Notes: generated by a model from the sequence alone, not told the origin. A stretch of DNA of 64,000 bases from Dyadobacter fermentans (GCF_019924045.1 NZ_JAHXBN010000012.1:124001-188000), one strand, 5' to 3'; numbered from the stretch's first letter, positions 23,718 to 33,764 are shown. Numbers and translations: made by a program.

Positions 23718-24872
23718 TCATCGGGCGGCCAGGTCGCGGTACGTTTCGGCCATCTGCGCGGCCACCGGGCCGGACGCGAATGGAGCGATCAATTTCAAAG
23801 ATTCCTGCCCCATTCGGGTAATGCGGTCGGGGTTTTGGATGAAAAACGTCAGATGCTTTTCCAGATCGGCTTGCTGTGTGTGATTAAATGTAAATCCGTT
23901 TACATCATTCCGCACCAGATCGCCGGTGCATCCGCAGGTATCGGACACAATCACGGGCATTCCGCACACCATCGCCTCGTTCACTACCAGCCCCCATGGC
24001 TCCGACTTGCTGGGTAATACCAGCACATCGCTCTGCGCCAGCCAGCCCGGCACCTGGTACCAGGGAAATCCCCCTGCGAAAATGACCTTGCCGGCCATAC
24101 CCAGGTCGTTGACCAGCTTTTCCAGAATCTCCTTTTCGGGGCCGCCGCCTACAAAAAGCAGCTGCCAGTCGGTGCCGGTTTGTTTCACCGCACCGGCAAA
24201 TGCGCGGATTAGCGTATCCAAATTTTTTTCCGGCGCGAGCCTGCCCACGTAGATAAATTTCTTCGAAATGGCCCTGGCAGCGGTATCAAGCTCTTTTTTT
24301 GCTTCATCGTACCGGTGGCGGATTACCCGCTCATCGATTACCGCCGCATTGCGCACTCTAATAGCGCTTTCCGCGACACCGAGACTTTCGAGGTATTCAG
24401 CCGATGTTTTGCCAAAGCAAAAAAAAGCATGGGCGCGGCCCACGATTATTTTCTTGATTGCTTCCTTCCAGCCGGAACGGTTATGATCGGCCGAAGACGA
24501 TTCCGAAGAAATCACCACTTTCACGCCTTTTGCACGCGCATAAAACGTGAGCAGCACCTGTGCCCAGTCGAAATAACCAGTGATATTGAGGACGTCGGGC
24601 TGGTACTCATTAAATACCCTGAAAAGCGCTTTACGCCGTTCGCCGAAGCTTACCTGGTCGAGGCTGCGTTCGAAAAGAACCTTATAAGGATAATCATAAA
24701 TGATCGTATCGTCATTTTGCATGACTTTCCGGCTCGCCTCGTACAATGCGATCTGCGCAACAAGCAGCTCGTCGGCGGGATTGGCCCGCTTCATAGCGAG
24801 GTGGATCTCACTGAAAAGCTTCGATTTGTAGTGCGCCCATAATTGGTTGTGAACAATCAGTACACGCATCAT
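23718..24872 (-). CDS. Family 4 glycosyltransferase
   Basis: A second 384-residue GT4 enzyme. N-terminal domain starts MMRVLIVHNQLWAHYKSKLF; the C-terminal domain shows FIYVGRLAPEKNLDTLIRAF and the E-x7-E donor site LPSKSEPWGLVVNEAM (about 305-320). CGCTGDLV near 335-342 is a common GT4 tail motif. The start codon overlaps the stop of the SGNH gene (ATGA, 4 bp); either of two consecutive ATGs could be used. A lipid-linked saccharide acceptor is inferred from the operon; the sugar transferred is unknown. Confidence 0.9.
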   Translation of the reverse strand: MMRVLIVHNQLWAHYKSKLFSEIHLAMKRANPADELLVAQIALYEASRKVMQNDDTIIYDYPYKVLFERSLDQVSFGERRKALFRVFNEYQPDVLNITGYFDWAQVLLTFYARAKGVKVVISSESSSADHNRSGWKEAIKKIIVGRAHAFFCFGKTSAEYLESLGVAESAIRVRNAAVIDERVIRHRYDEAKKELDTAARAISKKFIYVGRLAPEKNLDTLIRAFAGAVKQTGTDWQLLFVGGGPEKEILEKLVNDLGMAGKVIFAGGFPWYQVPGWLAQSDVLVLPSKSEPWGLVVNEAMVCGMPVIVSDTCGCTGDLVRNDVNGFTFNHTQQADLEKHLTFFIQNPDRITRMGQESLKLIAPFASGPVAAQMAETYRDLAAR

Positions 24873-25915
24873 TTCCGAAGGTTAAGGTATTCCTGAAACA
24901 ATGGGTACAAATTATCGGCGAGGAAAACTTGTCCGTCGCTGTTGAAATGCACGACGTCCATCTTCCGGTAGCGTGCCTTCGAAACACCGAACTGGAACTC
25001 GTCTATCAGCCTGATGTTCTTCTCTTTGGCAAAAGCGATGATCTCCCGACCCTGGTCATTGAAATGGCCGAGGTCGATCTCGGAAATTTCGGGGTGCAAG
25101 TAAATGAACATCGGGATATTCTGCTGTTTGGCGATTTCATAAAGCTGCTCGTACCCCGGATTAAATATCAGGCCGGGCTTGCGGATACCCGCCTCGTTGA
25201 GCTTCTTGGCTTCGACCGTGTCCTCAACCGCTCGGGCGTCGGCTGCGACGTGCGCGCTGTCGGTCACGTCGGGCTTCACAATTGCAATATGCTCTTCCTT
25301 TTTCTCCGCTTCCGGCGTCAGGAAAAGGGTATCCAGGAAATAAAAGAACATCCAGCGGTATCGGTCCCAAAGTTCATAGAGCGCTACTTTATATTGTTTG
25401 TCGGGCCATCCTGGGTCGATACCTACCGGGCTTTGGTGGGACATAATGTCGTGGGCATCGTGGCTGCTGGTCACGAGGCAAATCAGTTTGGCCTTGAAAG
25501 TCCCGTATTTTTTGAGGTAAGCGGCGATATTATCCGGTCCCCACGATCCGGCAGAGATGTTCAGCACGCGCACGCGTTTGTTGAAATCCTTTAAGAAGCG
25601 TTTTTCAAGCAGGGTGGAAGCAATGCTATCCTGGTCGGTGAGGCTCCCACCGTTGACCACCGAATCTCCAATGAGTAGTATGACCAGGCTGTCGGTAGGC
25701 AGCACTTCCTCATTGCGCATGGAGAGACTGTTGGTACGCAGCACCTGACCGAACCGTTTTACGTCCTGGTTAGGTGCATAGATATATTCAAAATCAGGAT
25801 CGGATACATAGAGCGGAGAATTACAAAAGCCATATTTTACCCTTAATACAACCTCGGTAATCCCTGCAAGAATGACAATAGCAATTAAAAAACCGTAAAC
25901 AAACTTTAACATCAA
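24869..25915 (-). CDS. Membrane-anchored SGNH/GDSL-like hydrolase, first gene of the glycan cluster
   Basis: A 348-residue protein with one N-terminal membrane anchor (FVYGFLIAIVILAGITEVVL). The SGNH block I is LLIGDSVVNGG (Ser85); block III contains GSWGPDNIAAY with the Asn; the C-terminal Asp320 and His323 sit in MDVVHFNSDG. The family includes esterases and O-acetyltransferase partners acting on polysaccharides. With the anchor, the catalytic domain should face the periplasm and could remove or move O-acetyl groups added by the WcaF-like enzyme of the same operon. That is inference. A promoter box TAAATTTG lies 29 bp upstream. Confidence 0.82.
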   Translation of the reverse strand: MMLKFVYGFLIAIVILAGITEVVLRVKYGFCNSPLYVSDPDFEYIYAPNQDVKRFGQVLRTNSLSMRNEEVLPTDSLVILLIGDSVVNGGSLTDQDSIASTLLEKRFLKDFNKRVRVLNISAGSWGPDNIAAYLKKYGTFKAKLICLVTSSHDAHDIMSHQSPVGIDPGWPDKQYKVALYELWDRYRWMFFYFLDTLFLTPEAEKKEEHIAIVKPDVTDSAHVAADARAVEDTVEAKKLNEAGIRKPGLIFNPGYEQLYEIAKQQNIPMFIYLHPEISEIDLGHFNDQGREIIAFAKEKNIRLIDEFQFGVSKARYRKMDVVHFNSDGQVFLADNLYPLFQEYLNLRK

Positions 25916-25944
25916 GTGAACGTCTTCTGCGTCGAAAGTAACTG

Positions 25945-25952
25945 CAAATTTA
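25945..25952 (-). promoter_or_regulatory. Promoter box at the head of the glycan cluster
   Basis: TAAATTTG matches TAnnTTTG exactly, 29 bp upstream of the SGNH gene. No TTG is seen at the expected -33 position. The rest of the 25916-26195 gap holds the motif at 26069. Confidence 0.45.
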
Positions 25953-26068
25953 GGATTACTTTTTCCATTTACTGCTTTTTCGGTTTTCGTTAACTAAATA
26001 AGTCGGTATTTAATCCGCCATCATCTCGCTGCTGACCTTCCTCCCCGGTGTTCACATACATCCCCAAT

Positions 26069-26101
26069 AGTCACTCCAATAGGACACTGCCGGAATGTAG
26101 C
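26069..26101. promoter_or_regulatory. Intergenic motif, copy 1 (shared with 48350-48380)
   Basis: AGTCACT, CCAAT, AGGACACTGCC, GGAATGTAGC in order. The same string with two single-base gaps and few substitutions recurs at 48350. On the minus strand it reads as a dyad AGTGTCC-TATT-GGAGTGACT. Such AGT...ACT dyads resemble HxlR/QorR-type operators, which is an inference only. Confidence 0.5.
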
Positions 26102-26195
26102 GGGCCGCCGGGGGCATTGATCTATCACCTGGCACAGGTCTTGATCAGGGTGCGGTTTCAGTTTTGTACTAATCAAAACCTAAAAACGAAGCATC

Positions 26196-27074
26196 ATGGG
26201 ATTTATAGAATCAAAAACGGGCATTAACGCGGAGCCGGTAAAGCTCTTTGTACAAGAGGTCGGGCAGGGCAAACCCGTTGTATTCATTTCAGGCTGGCCG
26301 CTTAGCCATGAAATGTGGGAATACCAGTTCAATGTTTTACCCAAGCACGGGATACGCTGCATTGGCTACGACCGCCGCGGCTTTGGCAAGTCGGACAAGC
26401 CATGGAGCGGCTACGATTACGACACGCTGGCCGCTGACCTTAAATCGGTGATCGATTCATTGGGCTTGGACGATGTGACCCTCGTCGGGTTTTCGATGGG
26501 GGGAGGTGAAGTAGTGCGCTACCTGAGCAAGTATGGGAGCAGCAAGGTTTCGAAAGCCGTCCTGATCAGCACAGTACTGCCTTATATGCTCAAAACCGAT
26601 GACAATCCCGACGGCGTGCCGCAGGACCTGTTTGATGGATTTGTGAAAGATATAGAGGACGACCGGCCGAAGTTTCTGGCTGGCTTTGCCAAGGATTTTT
26701 ATGGAAATGCCTTTCTGAGCAATGCCGTTAGCGACGAACTGCTGCAATGGCACAGTATGCTGGCTTTGCAGGGTTCAGGGCGTGCTACTACGCAGTGCAT
26801 CCGCAGTTTCGGTGCTACCGATTTTCGTAACGAAATATCGCTGCTGGATGTACCTGTGCTTATTATTCACGGAGAGGATGATAAGACGGTGCCCGTTCAT
26901 GTAAGCAGCGAGCGTACGTCGCAAATGCTGCCGGGTGCCGAATATATTGTGTACGAAAGTGCGCCGCATGGCCTGTTCGTAACACACAAGGAGCGTCTGA
27001 ATGAGAACCTGATCCAGTTCATCAACCAGGAGGTAGTGACGATCAGCAATCCGTACACCGACATTTCGACCTAG
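26196..27074 (+). CDS. Alpha/beta hydrolase (non-heme chloroperoxidase-like)
   Basis: A 292-residue cytoplasmic alpha/beta-hydrolase close to bacterial cofactor-free haloperoxidases and arylesterases. The oxyanion segment is ISGWPLSHEMW, the nucleophile Ser100 lies in GFSMGGGE, the acid is probably Asp229 in HGEDDKTVP, and His258 follows in SAPHGLF. The haloperoxidase activity of the family is usually a side reaction, so an esterase or lactonase role is as likely. It is a single gene with a 280 bp upstream region and its own terminator downstream. Copy 1 of the shared intergenic motif is 95 bp before the start. Confidence 0.9.
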   Translation: MGFIESKTGINAEPVKLFVQEVGQGKPVVFISGWPLSHEMWEYQFNVLPKHGIRCIGYDRRGFGKSDKPWSGYDYDTLAADLKSVIDSLGLDDVTLVGFSMGGGEVVRYLSKYGSSKVSKAVLISTVLPYMLKTDDNPDGVPQDLFDGFVKDIEDDRPKFLAGFAKDFYGNAFLSNAVSDELLQWHSMLALQGSGRATTQCIRSFGATDFRNEISLLDVPVLIIHGEDDKTVPVHVSSERTSQMLPGAEYIVYESAPHGLFVTHKERLNENLIQFINQEVVTISNPYTDIST

Positions 27075-27100
27075 TACCGAAAAAACCGGTTGTAATCGAG

Positions 27101-27134
27101 CAGGGGCGATACCATTGGTTCGCCCCTGTTTTTT
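27101..27134 (+). terminator. Terminator after the alpha/beta hydrolase
   Basis: A 9 bp stem (CAGGGGCGA / TCGCCCCTG) with a 10-nt loop, followed by TTTTTTAT. It lies 26 bp past the stop codon, next to the converging VOC gene. Confidence 0.85.
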
Positions 27135-27501
27135 ATGCGATCATTTCGATCAGTTCAATGCGGTTTCCAAACGGGTCGCGGAAAGAGAAGCGGTTTCTGT
27201 CGGGGATTTTGCTGTCATTTTTAATGGCGATGCCGTGTTTTTCAAGCAATGCTCTGGCTTCTTCCAGATTGTCCACCTCAAATGCGGGATGGCGCTGCGA
27301 AATAGCATGTATGTCTTCGGCCCGGATATGCAGCTGAATATCGCCGATTTGGTACCATATGGCACCGTGAGGCAGTGGGTAGCCCAGGTCAGTAAGTTCT
27401 TCAAGGCCCAATACCCCACCATAAAATTCCCGCGCCTGCTGCTCGGTGCCCGGCGGGATGCAGAGCATAATATGGTCAAGTCTTTTGAATTTGATATTCA
27501 T
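27133..27501 (-). CDS. VOC (glyoxalase/dioxygenase fold) family protein
   Basis: A 122-residue vicinal-oxygen-chelate protein. LDHIML near the N-terminus, LHIRAE in the middle and RIELIEM at the end supply the usual His/Glu metal ligands; FSFRDPFGNRIEL is the typical last beta-alpha-beta unit. Members include glyoxalase I, fosfomycin resistance proteins and extradiol dioxygenases; this sequence cannot be placed further. Start: ATG 27501 is chosen because it is directly before the fold (MNIKFKRLDHI); the frame is open 66 bp upstream into the end of the cupin gene. It follows the cupin gene by 26 bp on the same strand. Confidence 0.87.
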   Translation of the reverse strand: MNIKFKRLDHIMLCIPPGTEQQAREFYGGVLGLEELTDLGYPLPHGAIWYQIGDIQLHIRAEDIHAISQRHPAFEVDNLEEARALLEKHGIAIKNDSKIPDRNRFSFRDPFGNRIELIEMIA

Positions 27502-27527
27502 TATAAGGAGTGTTTTGCGCATCAAAG

Positions 27528-28037
27528 CTAGCGCCATATTTTGGATAAACCTTTCTCGATGCCCCAAATCGGGTCAAAGAGTGGAATGGGAACCTTGCTG
27601 ATATTCTCCAGCGCGCGTGGCCGCTCGCCGGGCTCACCGCGGAGAATGTCGTAGTCGCGGCCGTCGGGATAAGCGCCTACCACCGCGAAATCCGCCGATG
27701 CTTCCAGTTTCTTATGGCCGACCCCGGCAGGTATGACAAGCACATCGCCTGCTGTCACATGCAGCTTATCACCACGTTCGCCGCCCATATGCAGCAATGC
27801 GCTGCCCTGGTACACGCCCAGGACTTCGTGGGTGATGCTATGGTAATGATGATAGGGAAATACGCCATTTCGCCATGAATTCGTCCAATTGTTCTCAGCA
27901 AAGCGCTTTTCAAGCCAGGCCGCGCCCTCCTCACCACTGCCCGTGAAAGCGCCATGGTAAACCAGCAGCGGATATTTGCTGTTGGGAATGCTGCCGTCGT
28001 CCTGGAACTGGTATGTGTGCGGTTGTGTGATGTTCAT
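27528..28037 (-). CDS. Cupin domain protein (YjlB-like)
   Basis: A 169-residue single-cupin protein. Cupin motif 1 is near YHHYHSITHEVLGVYQG (His pair plus Glu), motif 2 near VIPAGVGHKK; GAYPDGRDYDILRGEPGERP is shared with the B. subtilis YjlB group. The metal-binding residues are intact, so it may bind a divalent metal, but no reaction is known for this group. It sits between an amidohydrolase gene (11 bp upstream) and a VOC gene on the same strand and is probably co-transcribed with them. Cytoplasmic. Confidence 0.87.
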   Translation of the reverse strand: MNITQPHTYQFQDDGSIPNSKYPLLVYHGAFTGSGEEGAAWLEKRFAENNWTNSWRNGVFPYHHYHSITHEVLGVYQGSALLHMGGERGDKLHVTAGDVLVIPAGVGHKKLEASADFAVVGAYPDGRDYDILRGEPGERPRALENISKVPIPLFDPIWGIEKGLSKIWR

Positions 28038-28048
28038 GGTTACGTGGT

Positions 28049-29389
28049 TTATCTTACAGGCCCTTTACTCACCTCTTTCCCTTCCTTCCAAACGGATTCA
28101 ATCTTTCTTGTGTTCCGGATGTCGTCGAAAGGATTGGCGGAGAGGATGAGTAGGTCGGCTTTTTTGCCCTTCTCGAGGGTGCCTTTTTCCTGATCGATGT
28201 GCAACGCGGCGGCGGCATTGCGCGTGCTGATGGTGATGGCTTGCGCGGGCGTAAGACCGGCTTTGACCATCAGTTCCATTTCCAAATGCTCTGTAAAGCC
28301 CTGGGTACGAACAGGGAATGCGCCGGAGTCGGTGCCGAGAGCTACTTTGATGCCTGCGTCATGGATTTTCTTCAAATTGATCATCGCCGTTCTGAATGCG
28401 GCCATATTACGCTGATAATCGGGCGAATTCCTGATTCTCTCGCCATAAGCCTTATCGGTGATCATTTCGAAAACACCGGGTTCGAGCGAGGCTTTGAAAA
28501 ATGCGTCGTTGATCCAGTCGGGATTGCCGGCGTAGACAAACTGATATTCGTCCAAGGATAGGGTGGGAATATAGGTCACGTTTTTCTGCTTCATTTTGGT
28601 CAGCAAGTCCTGGTCTACCTCTTTATCGCGGATGCTATGGGCGATAATGTCTATGCCTGCTTCGGTAAGCTTGCGGGCGTCTTCGACATAGAAAAGGTGC
28701 GCAGCTACGCGGATATTGCGTTTATGTGCCTCGCGGATAATAGCCTGAGAGATCTCCGGTTTCATTTTTTGTACATTACCACCGTGGTCATCGACCCAGA
28801 TTTTCACGACCGTAGGTTTCACGGCAGCCAGTTTTTCCATCATCGCCGGTACCTCTTCGGGCGTATCGGGGCGCAGCAGCAGGTTCATCCACGAGCCGGG
28901 GTTCGGATCGGGCGTATTGAAACCGTAGCCGGCGGAATACAGCCTGGCGCCCGGGAGCAATCCCGCCTGGGTGGAGTCGATCAGCCCGTTGAATATCAGC
29001 GGACGGTCGGTGCCCATAGCCAAAACGGCGCTCACGCCATAATCTTCGTATTTTTTGAGGTGCCGCAGCAGATTTTCACGAGTATAATTGTCGGCCGAGG
29101 AGGTCGTTCCTTTCAGCGTTCCCACGTGTGCATGTGCGCAGACGAGCGAAGGCATGACGGTCTTACCACTTAAATCGATTTCGCGGGCGCCATCGGTTTT
29201 AATACCTTTTTGAATGGCGGTGATCTTTCCGGCGGTGATCAGGATATCGGTTTGCGGGCGTGGTGCAGAGCCGGTACCGTCAATTACCGTGGCGTTTTTA
29301 AGCAGGATCGAACCGGCATTTTGTGCAAATAGCCCGGCCGGGCACAGCACACCGGACATTTGAAAAAGCAATAGTAATTTCTTCATCAT
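28049..29389 (-). CDS. Amidohydrolase family protein, exported
   Basis: A 446-residue metal-dependent hydrolase of the imidazolonepropionase/prolidase-like branch. Signal peptide about 1-22 (LLLFQMSGVLCPAGLFAQN) sends it to the periplasm. Metal ligands: HAH in VCAHAHVG, carboxylated Lys in VVKIWVDDHGG, His in VAAHLFYV, His in IIAHSIRD, Asp in ALGTDSGAF. Family members hydrolyse cyclic amides or Xaa-Pro dipeptides; the substrate here is unknown. The first gene of a probable three-gene unit with the cupin and VOC genes. A second member lies at 45376. Confidence 0.9.
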   Translation of the reverse strand: MMKKLLLLFQMSGVLCPAGLFAQNAGSILLKNATVIDGTGSAPRPQTDILITAGKITAIQKGIKTDGAREIDLSGKTVMPSLVCAHAHVGTLKGTTSSADNYTRENLLRHLKKYEDYGVSAVLAMGTDRPLIFNGLIDSTQAGLLPGARLYSAGYGFNTPDPNPGSWMNLLLRPDTPEEVPAMMEKLAAVKPTVVKIWVDDHGGNVQKMKPEISQAIIREAHKRNIRVAAHLFYVEDARKLTEAGIDIIAHSIRDKEVDQDLLTKMKQKNVTYIPTLSLDEYQFVYAGNPDWINDAFFKASLEPGVFEMITDKAYGERIRNSPDYQRNMAAFRTAMINLKKIHDAGIKVALGTDSGAFPVRTQGFTEHLEMELMVKAGLTPAQAITISTRNAAAALHIDQEKGTLEKGKKADLLILSANPFDDIRNTRKIESVWKEGKEVSKGPVR

Positions 29390-29504
29390 TTATGGATTTA
29401 GGATTCAAATTGGCAACCGGTGTATTGGTACGTATTTTGATAGTAAAAAGCCGCGCCGGCCAGGTGCGAAAATTAAAAAACATCAACACCTAAAAAATAA
29501 TATC

Positions 29505-29681
29505 ATGGCTAAATATTCGAAAAAAGCTGGTGAAAAGGTGGAAGAGGCCTTACATGAGCAAAAAGAAGGAAAGCTAAAATCCGGTTCGGGCAAAAAGGTA
29601 ACTTCCAAAAAGCAAGCCATCGCCATTGGCTTATCCGAAGCCCGCAAAGAAGGTGCGAAAGTCCCGAAAAAGAAAGATTAA
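29505..29681 (+). CDS. Small basic protein, DUF6496-like
   Basis: A 58-residue, Lys-rich protein (MAKYSKKAGEKVEEALHEQK start; VTSKKQAIAIGLSEARKEGA near the middle; KKKD end). The pattern of a KVxxAMxEx(K/G) helix followed by KQAIAIxLSEARxxGxK matches DUF6496, small proteins of unknown function common in soil Bacteroidota and Proteobacteria, sometimes compared with plasmid or stress-associated basic proteins. The gene is too short for many gene finders. It is followed by a clear terminator, which supports an independent transcript. Divergent from the amidohydrolase gene with 115 bp between them. Confidence 0.8.
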   Translation: MAKYSKKAGEKVEEALHEQKEGKLKSGSGKKVTSKKQAIAIGLSEARKEGAKVPKKKD

Positions 29682-29693
29682 CAGCGTGTTAGG

Positions 29694-29734
29694 AAAAAAG
29701 CCCTTCTTTGGTAGTCCGGAAAAGGGCCTTTTTT
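29694..29734 (+). terminator. Terminator after the small basic protein
   Basis: Stem CCCTTCTTTGG / CCGGAAAAGGG (one mismatch, two G-T pairs) with loop TAGT, preceded by an A-run and followed by six T residues. Confidence 0.8.
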
Positions 29735-29885
29735 GTAAATAATATGCGTGAAAGATACCGATGCGAAATTTGCTTTGCAATATGATAAAATTCATTCCGG
29801 CGCTGGTTTATACTCCTTAAAATAGTCGAATAACCGCTATATTGTACGGATACTACTGACGTTTCTAATTGTAAGTTTTTTGAAA

Positions 29886-32800
29886 ATGAATGACCTGAGG
29901 AAGGAGCTCTCAAAGCTGCTGCAAAAGGATGAACGTGTTTTCGATTTTATCCAGGACTCGGCCACAGACGGATTATTAATATGGAAGCATTCAAATCCGG
30001 AAGATTGCTGGGCTGACAAGAAGCTGCAGCAAACGATCGCGTCCGGTTCGGGGTTTCAGGAAGTCAACGATGTGTCCGCTTCGCTTTTTGAAAATGCTTC
30101 CTTTTCATTCCATATTAAGAATGTATGTGCGGGCCTTCCCGAAAGCGGGGAACCGCGTCACGGCACCGTAATGATCCCTCGCAATAACGTACACTCATTG
30201 CGGTTGGCGGTAACTTCTATTTATGCATTTGCCGAGCCGCACGGTTGGCTCGTTTTGTCGGGCTTTCAACAGGACACCCTGTTGCCCGAATTGCCGGGAT
30301 CGATCACCAGCACCGAGCTGTATCAATCGTTTCTGAACAGCAACGCGATTTATGTAACGAGCATCGATCTGGAAGGAAACTACAAATATGTCAACGATCA
30401 TTTCTGCGAGTTTTACGGGTTGGAAAGAAATGCGATCATCGGCCAGTCGTCGCTCGGGGGCGTTGTGGCGGAGGATATCGGGAAATGCCTGCAAGTAGGT
30501 GAGCAGTGCTTTGTGAACCCGGGTATGCCTCAGCCGGTCGTGCTGCGTAAGTACTCATCGTTCGACGGCGTGAAAACGACGCAATGGGAATTTACCGGCA
30601 TTGCCGACGAAAACGGGGTGGTTGAGGAAATATTATGCATTGGTTATGATATAACCCAGCAGCTCAAAGTGCAGGAAGACTTGTCGGTACTCGTGTCTAA
30701 TATGCAGGATGTCCTGTTCACAATCTCTCCCGGGGGCGTTTTCAGTTATGTGTCGCCAAGCTGGACGTCGATGTACGGACATACTGTTGAGGAAACCGTT
30801 GGGAGGCCCTTCACCGAATTTATCCATCCCGACGATTTCCATATCTGTTTCGAGGCATTGCGCATTACCACGGAAACCGGCGTACCGGTGCCGGGTGGGG
30901 TAGAACACCGCATCAGGCACAAGGATGGGTCGTGGTCGTGGAGTAATACCAGTGCCAATATCGATCCGGTAAGCAAGGAAATCATCCTGACGAGCCATGA
31001 CATTACCGAGTTGCGAAACTCCCGGGAGCGTCTCAAAGAGCTGGCTATTGTTGCCTCCAATACAACGGATTACATTGTGATAACCGACAGCCGGGGGTAT
31101 ATCACATGGGTTAATAAGGCTTATGAGATACACACCGGTTACGAGCGGAAGGAAGTGAAAGGCATGAATCCACTGGTTTTGCTGCGCGGGCCCGAGACCG
31201 ATCCAGACACCCTCGACCGCATATGGCTGTATTGCAGTGAGAAGAAGGTAGTGCGGGAAGAAGTGCTTTGCTACACCAAGGCGGGGGTAAGCTACTGGGT
31301 CGACCTTAAAGTGACGCCCGTTTTTGATGATTTTGGCAATTGTACCCATTTCATAGCCGTAGAAAGGGATATAACGGCCCGCAAAGCAGCGGACCAGGAA
31401 CTCAGACGGATCAAGGACATCCAGGAGCAGACCAACAGTGTAGCGCGCGTAGGCGGGTGGGAGTTGTACGCGCGTACGGGCGAGCTTTACTGGTCACCTA
31501 CCACGAAGGAAATTCACGAAGTGCCGCAGGATTATGTGCCGAATACCGATACGGCCATCCATTTTTATAAAGAAGGATACAGCAGGGATGTTATCACCAG
31601 GGCTGTGGCCGCAGGGCTCGCCGATGGAACGCCCTGGGACAGTGAATTACAAATAGTAACGGCCAAAGGCAATGAACTGTGGGTAAGGTCGATCGGAAAA
31701 GCCGAGATGGTGGACGGCGTGTGCGTTCGCGTGTATGGGGCATTTCAGGATATTACGCACCGTAAGCAGGCTGAGATGGATATCAAGAATTCGGAAGCTA
31801 AATTCCGGAGCTTGTACGATTCGACGAGCGACGCGGTAATCCTTTTTGACCATACCGGGTACCTGGATTGTAACGATGCCGCATTGAAAATGTTCGGGAT
31901 TGATTCGTTGGAGACTTTTCTGAGGATGCCCTTGGGCGATTTGTCGGGCCTGAATGAGCCAGGCATGGAGGATCATAAGAACGAGGGCAAGCGGCATGTG
32001 CAGATGGTCTACGAAAAAGGCACACACAATTTCGAATGGAAATACAAGCGCTTCGGTGAGTCGAAGGAGTCGTTTATTGCGGAGGTTCTGCTCAACCTGA
32101 TGAAGATCAATGACTCGGAGATTATTCAGGCCGTGATCCGGGATATTACGCTGCGGAAACGTGCGGAGCTCGAGCTGCTCGAAGCCCGGGAACATGCGGA
32201 AGCAGCCAGCAAGTTGAAATCGGAATTTTTGGCCAATATGAGCCATGAGATCCGGACACCGCTGAATGGCGTGGTCGGGTTTACCGACCTGCTGATGAAG
32301 ACGAATCTGGACGAGACCCAGCAGCAATATATGTCGATGGTCTTTCAGTCGGCCAACTCGTTGATGGACATTATCAACGACATTCTTGACTTCTCCAAAA
32401 TAGAGGCAGGCAAACTGGAACTGACCCCGGAGAAAACCGATCTTTTGGAAATCTGTGGGCAGGTGGCCGATATGGTGACTTACCAGGCGCAGCAGAAACA
32501 CCTGGAAATGCTGCTCAATATTCCTGCCGACATTCCGCAGTTTGTCTGGTGTGATTCGGTGCGGTTGCGGCAAATCCTCGTGAATTTGCTCAGCAATGCC
32601 GTTAAATTTACGGGCCAGGGCGAAATCGAGCTGAAAATAGAATTGTTGCAAAAGGTAAGCGGCCTCGACTACACATTCCGGTTCTCGGTCCGCGATACAG
32701 GAATTGGTATTGATCCTCAAAATCAGCGCCGTATTTTCGAGGCATTTTCACAGGAAGATTCTTCTACCACCAAGCGGTTTGGCGGTACGGGACTGGGACT

Positions 32801-33764
32801 TACGATTTCCAACAGCCTTCTCGGACTGATGGATAGCCGCCTTCAGCTGGTAAGCAAGCTCGAACGCGGCAGTACTTTCTTTTTCGACGTCACATTCCGG
32901 GCCGTCGAAGGTGAGGACCGGTTTGACTGGGAGAATGTGGAGCAGATCGAAAATGTGCTGGTCGTGGACGATAATCTCCATAACGGCCAGATTTTGAAGG
33001 ACATGCTGGCCAATAAGCGTATCTCGGCTGATTATATCCGGAGCGGAGAGGAAGCTTATGAAAGGCTCGCCGGCGGCAAAGCATATGATGTGATATTGAT
33101 GGATTGCCAGATGCCGGGATGGGACGGGATTGAAACGATCCGTATGCTGCGGAAACTGGAAGGCAAAGCAGCCCATCAACCTGTGATACTGCTGAACGAT
33201 TCGTTTGACGAAGAAGCGCTGAGTGATTTTGGTAACGAGTTGGACATCCGGTATTTTTTGGTTAAGCCGGTTAAAATACAGCAGCTTTTTCATGCGCTTT
33301 CCCATCTGGGGCTTAAAACCAAAGCCCCGGAAAAGCCGGCAAAAATAGTGGCACACGAAAAATCATCCGAAGAAACTTACGAACCAGGTGACGTGAAAAT
33401 ACTCATAGCGGAAGATCATAAGATCAATATGCTGCTGGTCAAATCAATGCTGGGTAAAATATTGCCCGGCAGCGAGCTGATTGAGGCGGCCAATGGTAGG
33501 GAAGCGATCGAAGCATTCCGCAGGACCAGCCCAGACATCGTTTTTATGGACATCCAAATGCCGGAGATGAACGGGTACGAAGCCACACGCGAGATCAGAC
33601 GGGCGGGTAGTCCGCACGTGCCGATCATCGCGCTTACGGCCGGTACAGTCGTGGGCGAGCGTGAAAAGTGCATCGAAGCCGGGATGGACGATTATCTCAC
33701 CAAACCGGTTTTGAAGGAGACGCTCGAAGCGGCGGTCCGGAAGTGGCTTCACAGGGCGGATTAG
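29886..33764 (+). CDS. Hybrid sensor histidine kinase with five PAS and two receiver domains
   Basis: A 1292-residue cytoplasmic phosphorelay protein without membrane segments. Order: unique N-terminus (1-140), five PAS domains (about 145-760; e.g. [35 protein letters not shown]), HisKA with His787 in [11 protein letters not shown], HATPase (about 840-1010, with [11 protein letters not shown]), receiver 1 (about 1020-1140, Asp1073 in ILMDCQMPG), receiver 2 (about 1173-1290, Asp1222 in FMDIQMPEM and FLTKP-like DYLTKPV). In receiver 1 the usual Thr/Ser switch position reads Asn (LLND), so it may signal poorly. No Hpt or output regulator is adjacent, so partners are elsewhere. Start: ATG 29886; a TTG two codons upstream is possible. 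The stop overlaps the converging SDR gene. Confidence 0.93.
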   Translation: MNDLRKELSKLLQKDERVFDFIQDSATDGLLIWKHSNPEDCWADKKLQQTIASGSGFQEVNDVSASLFENASFSFHIKNVCAGLPESGEPRHGTVMIPRNNVHSLRLAVTSIYAFAEPHGWLVLSGFQQDTLLPELPGSITSTELYQSFLNSNAIYVTSIDLEGNYKYVNDHFCEFYGLERNAIIGQSSLGGVVAEDIGKCLQVGEQCFVNPGMPQPVVLRKYSSFDGVKTTQWEFTGIADENGVVEEILCIGYDITQQLKVQEDLSVLVSNMQDVLFTISPGGVFSYVSPSWTSMYGHTVEETVGRPFTEFIHPDDFHICFEALRITTETGVPVPGGVEHRIRHKDGSWSWSNTSANIDPVSKEIILTSHDITELRNSRERLKELAIVASNTTDYIVITDSRGYITWVNKAYEIHTGYERKEVKGMNPLVLLRGPETDPDTLDRIWLYCSEKKVVREEVLCYTKAGVSYWVDLKVTPVFDDFGNCTHFIAVERDITARKAADQELRRIKDIQEQTNSVARVGGWELYARTGELYWSPTTKEIHEVPQDYVPNTDTAIHFYKEGYSRDVITRAVAAGLADGTPWDSELQIVTAKGNELWVRSIGKAEMVDGVCVRVYGAFQDITHRKQAEMDIKNSEAKFRSLYDSTSDAVILFDHTGYLDCNDAALKMFGIDSLETFLRMPLGDLSGLNEPGMEDHKNEGKRHVQMVYEKGTHNFEWKYKRFGESKESFIAEVLLNLMKINDSEIIQAVIRDITLRKRAELELLEAREHAEAASKLKSEFLANMSHEIRTPLNGVVGFTDLLMKTNLDETQQQYMSMVFQSANSLMDIINDILDFSKIEAGKLELTPEKTDLLEICGQVADMVTYQAQQKHLEMLLNIPADIPQFVWCDSVRLRQILVNLLSNAVKFTGQGEIELKIELLQKVSGLDYTFRFSVRDTGIGIDPQNQRRIFEAFSQEDSSTTKRFGGTGLGLTISNSLLGLMDSRLQLVSKLERGSTFFFDVTFRAVEGEDRFDWENVEQIENVLVVDDNLHNGQILKDMLANKRISADYIRSGEEAYERLAGGKAYDVILMDCQMPGWDGIETIRMLRKLEGKAAHQPVILLNDSFDEEALSDFGNELDIRYFLVKPVKIQQLFHALSHLGLKTKAPEKPAKIVAHEKSSEETYEPGDVKILIAEDHKINMLLVKSMLGKILPGSELIEAANGREAIEAFRRTSPDIVFMDIQMPEMNGYEATREIRRAGSPHVPIIALTAGTVVGEREKCIEAGMDDYLTKPVLKETLEAAVRKWLHRAD

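Noticed and set aside
31647..32720. 357-codon frame antisense to the hybrid histidine kinase
   Set aside because: It overlaps the PAS and HisKA coding region; the composition (His, Gln, Arg, Leu rich without domain) is typical for an antisense shadow.
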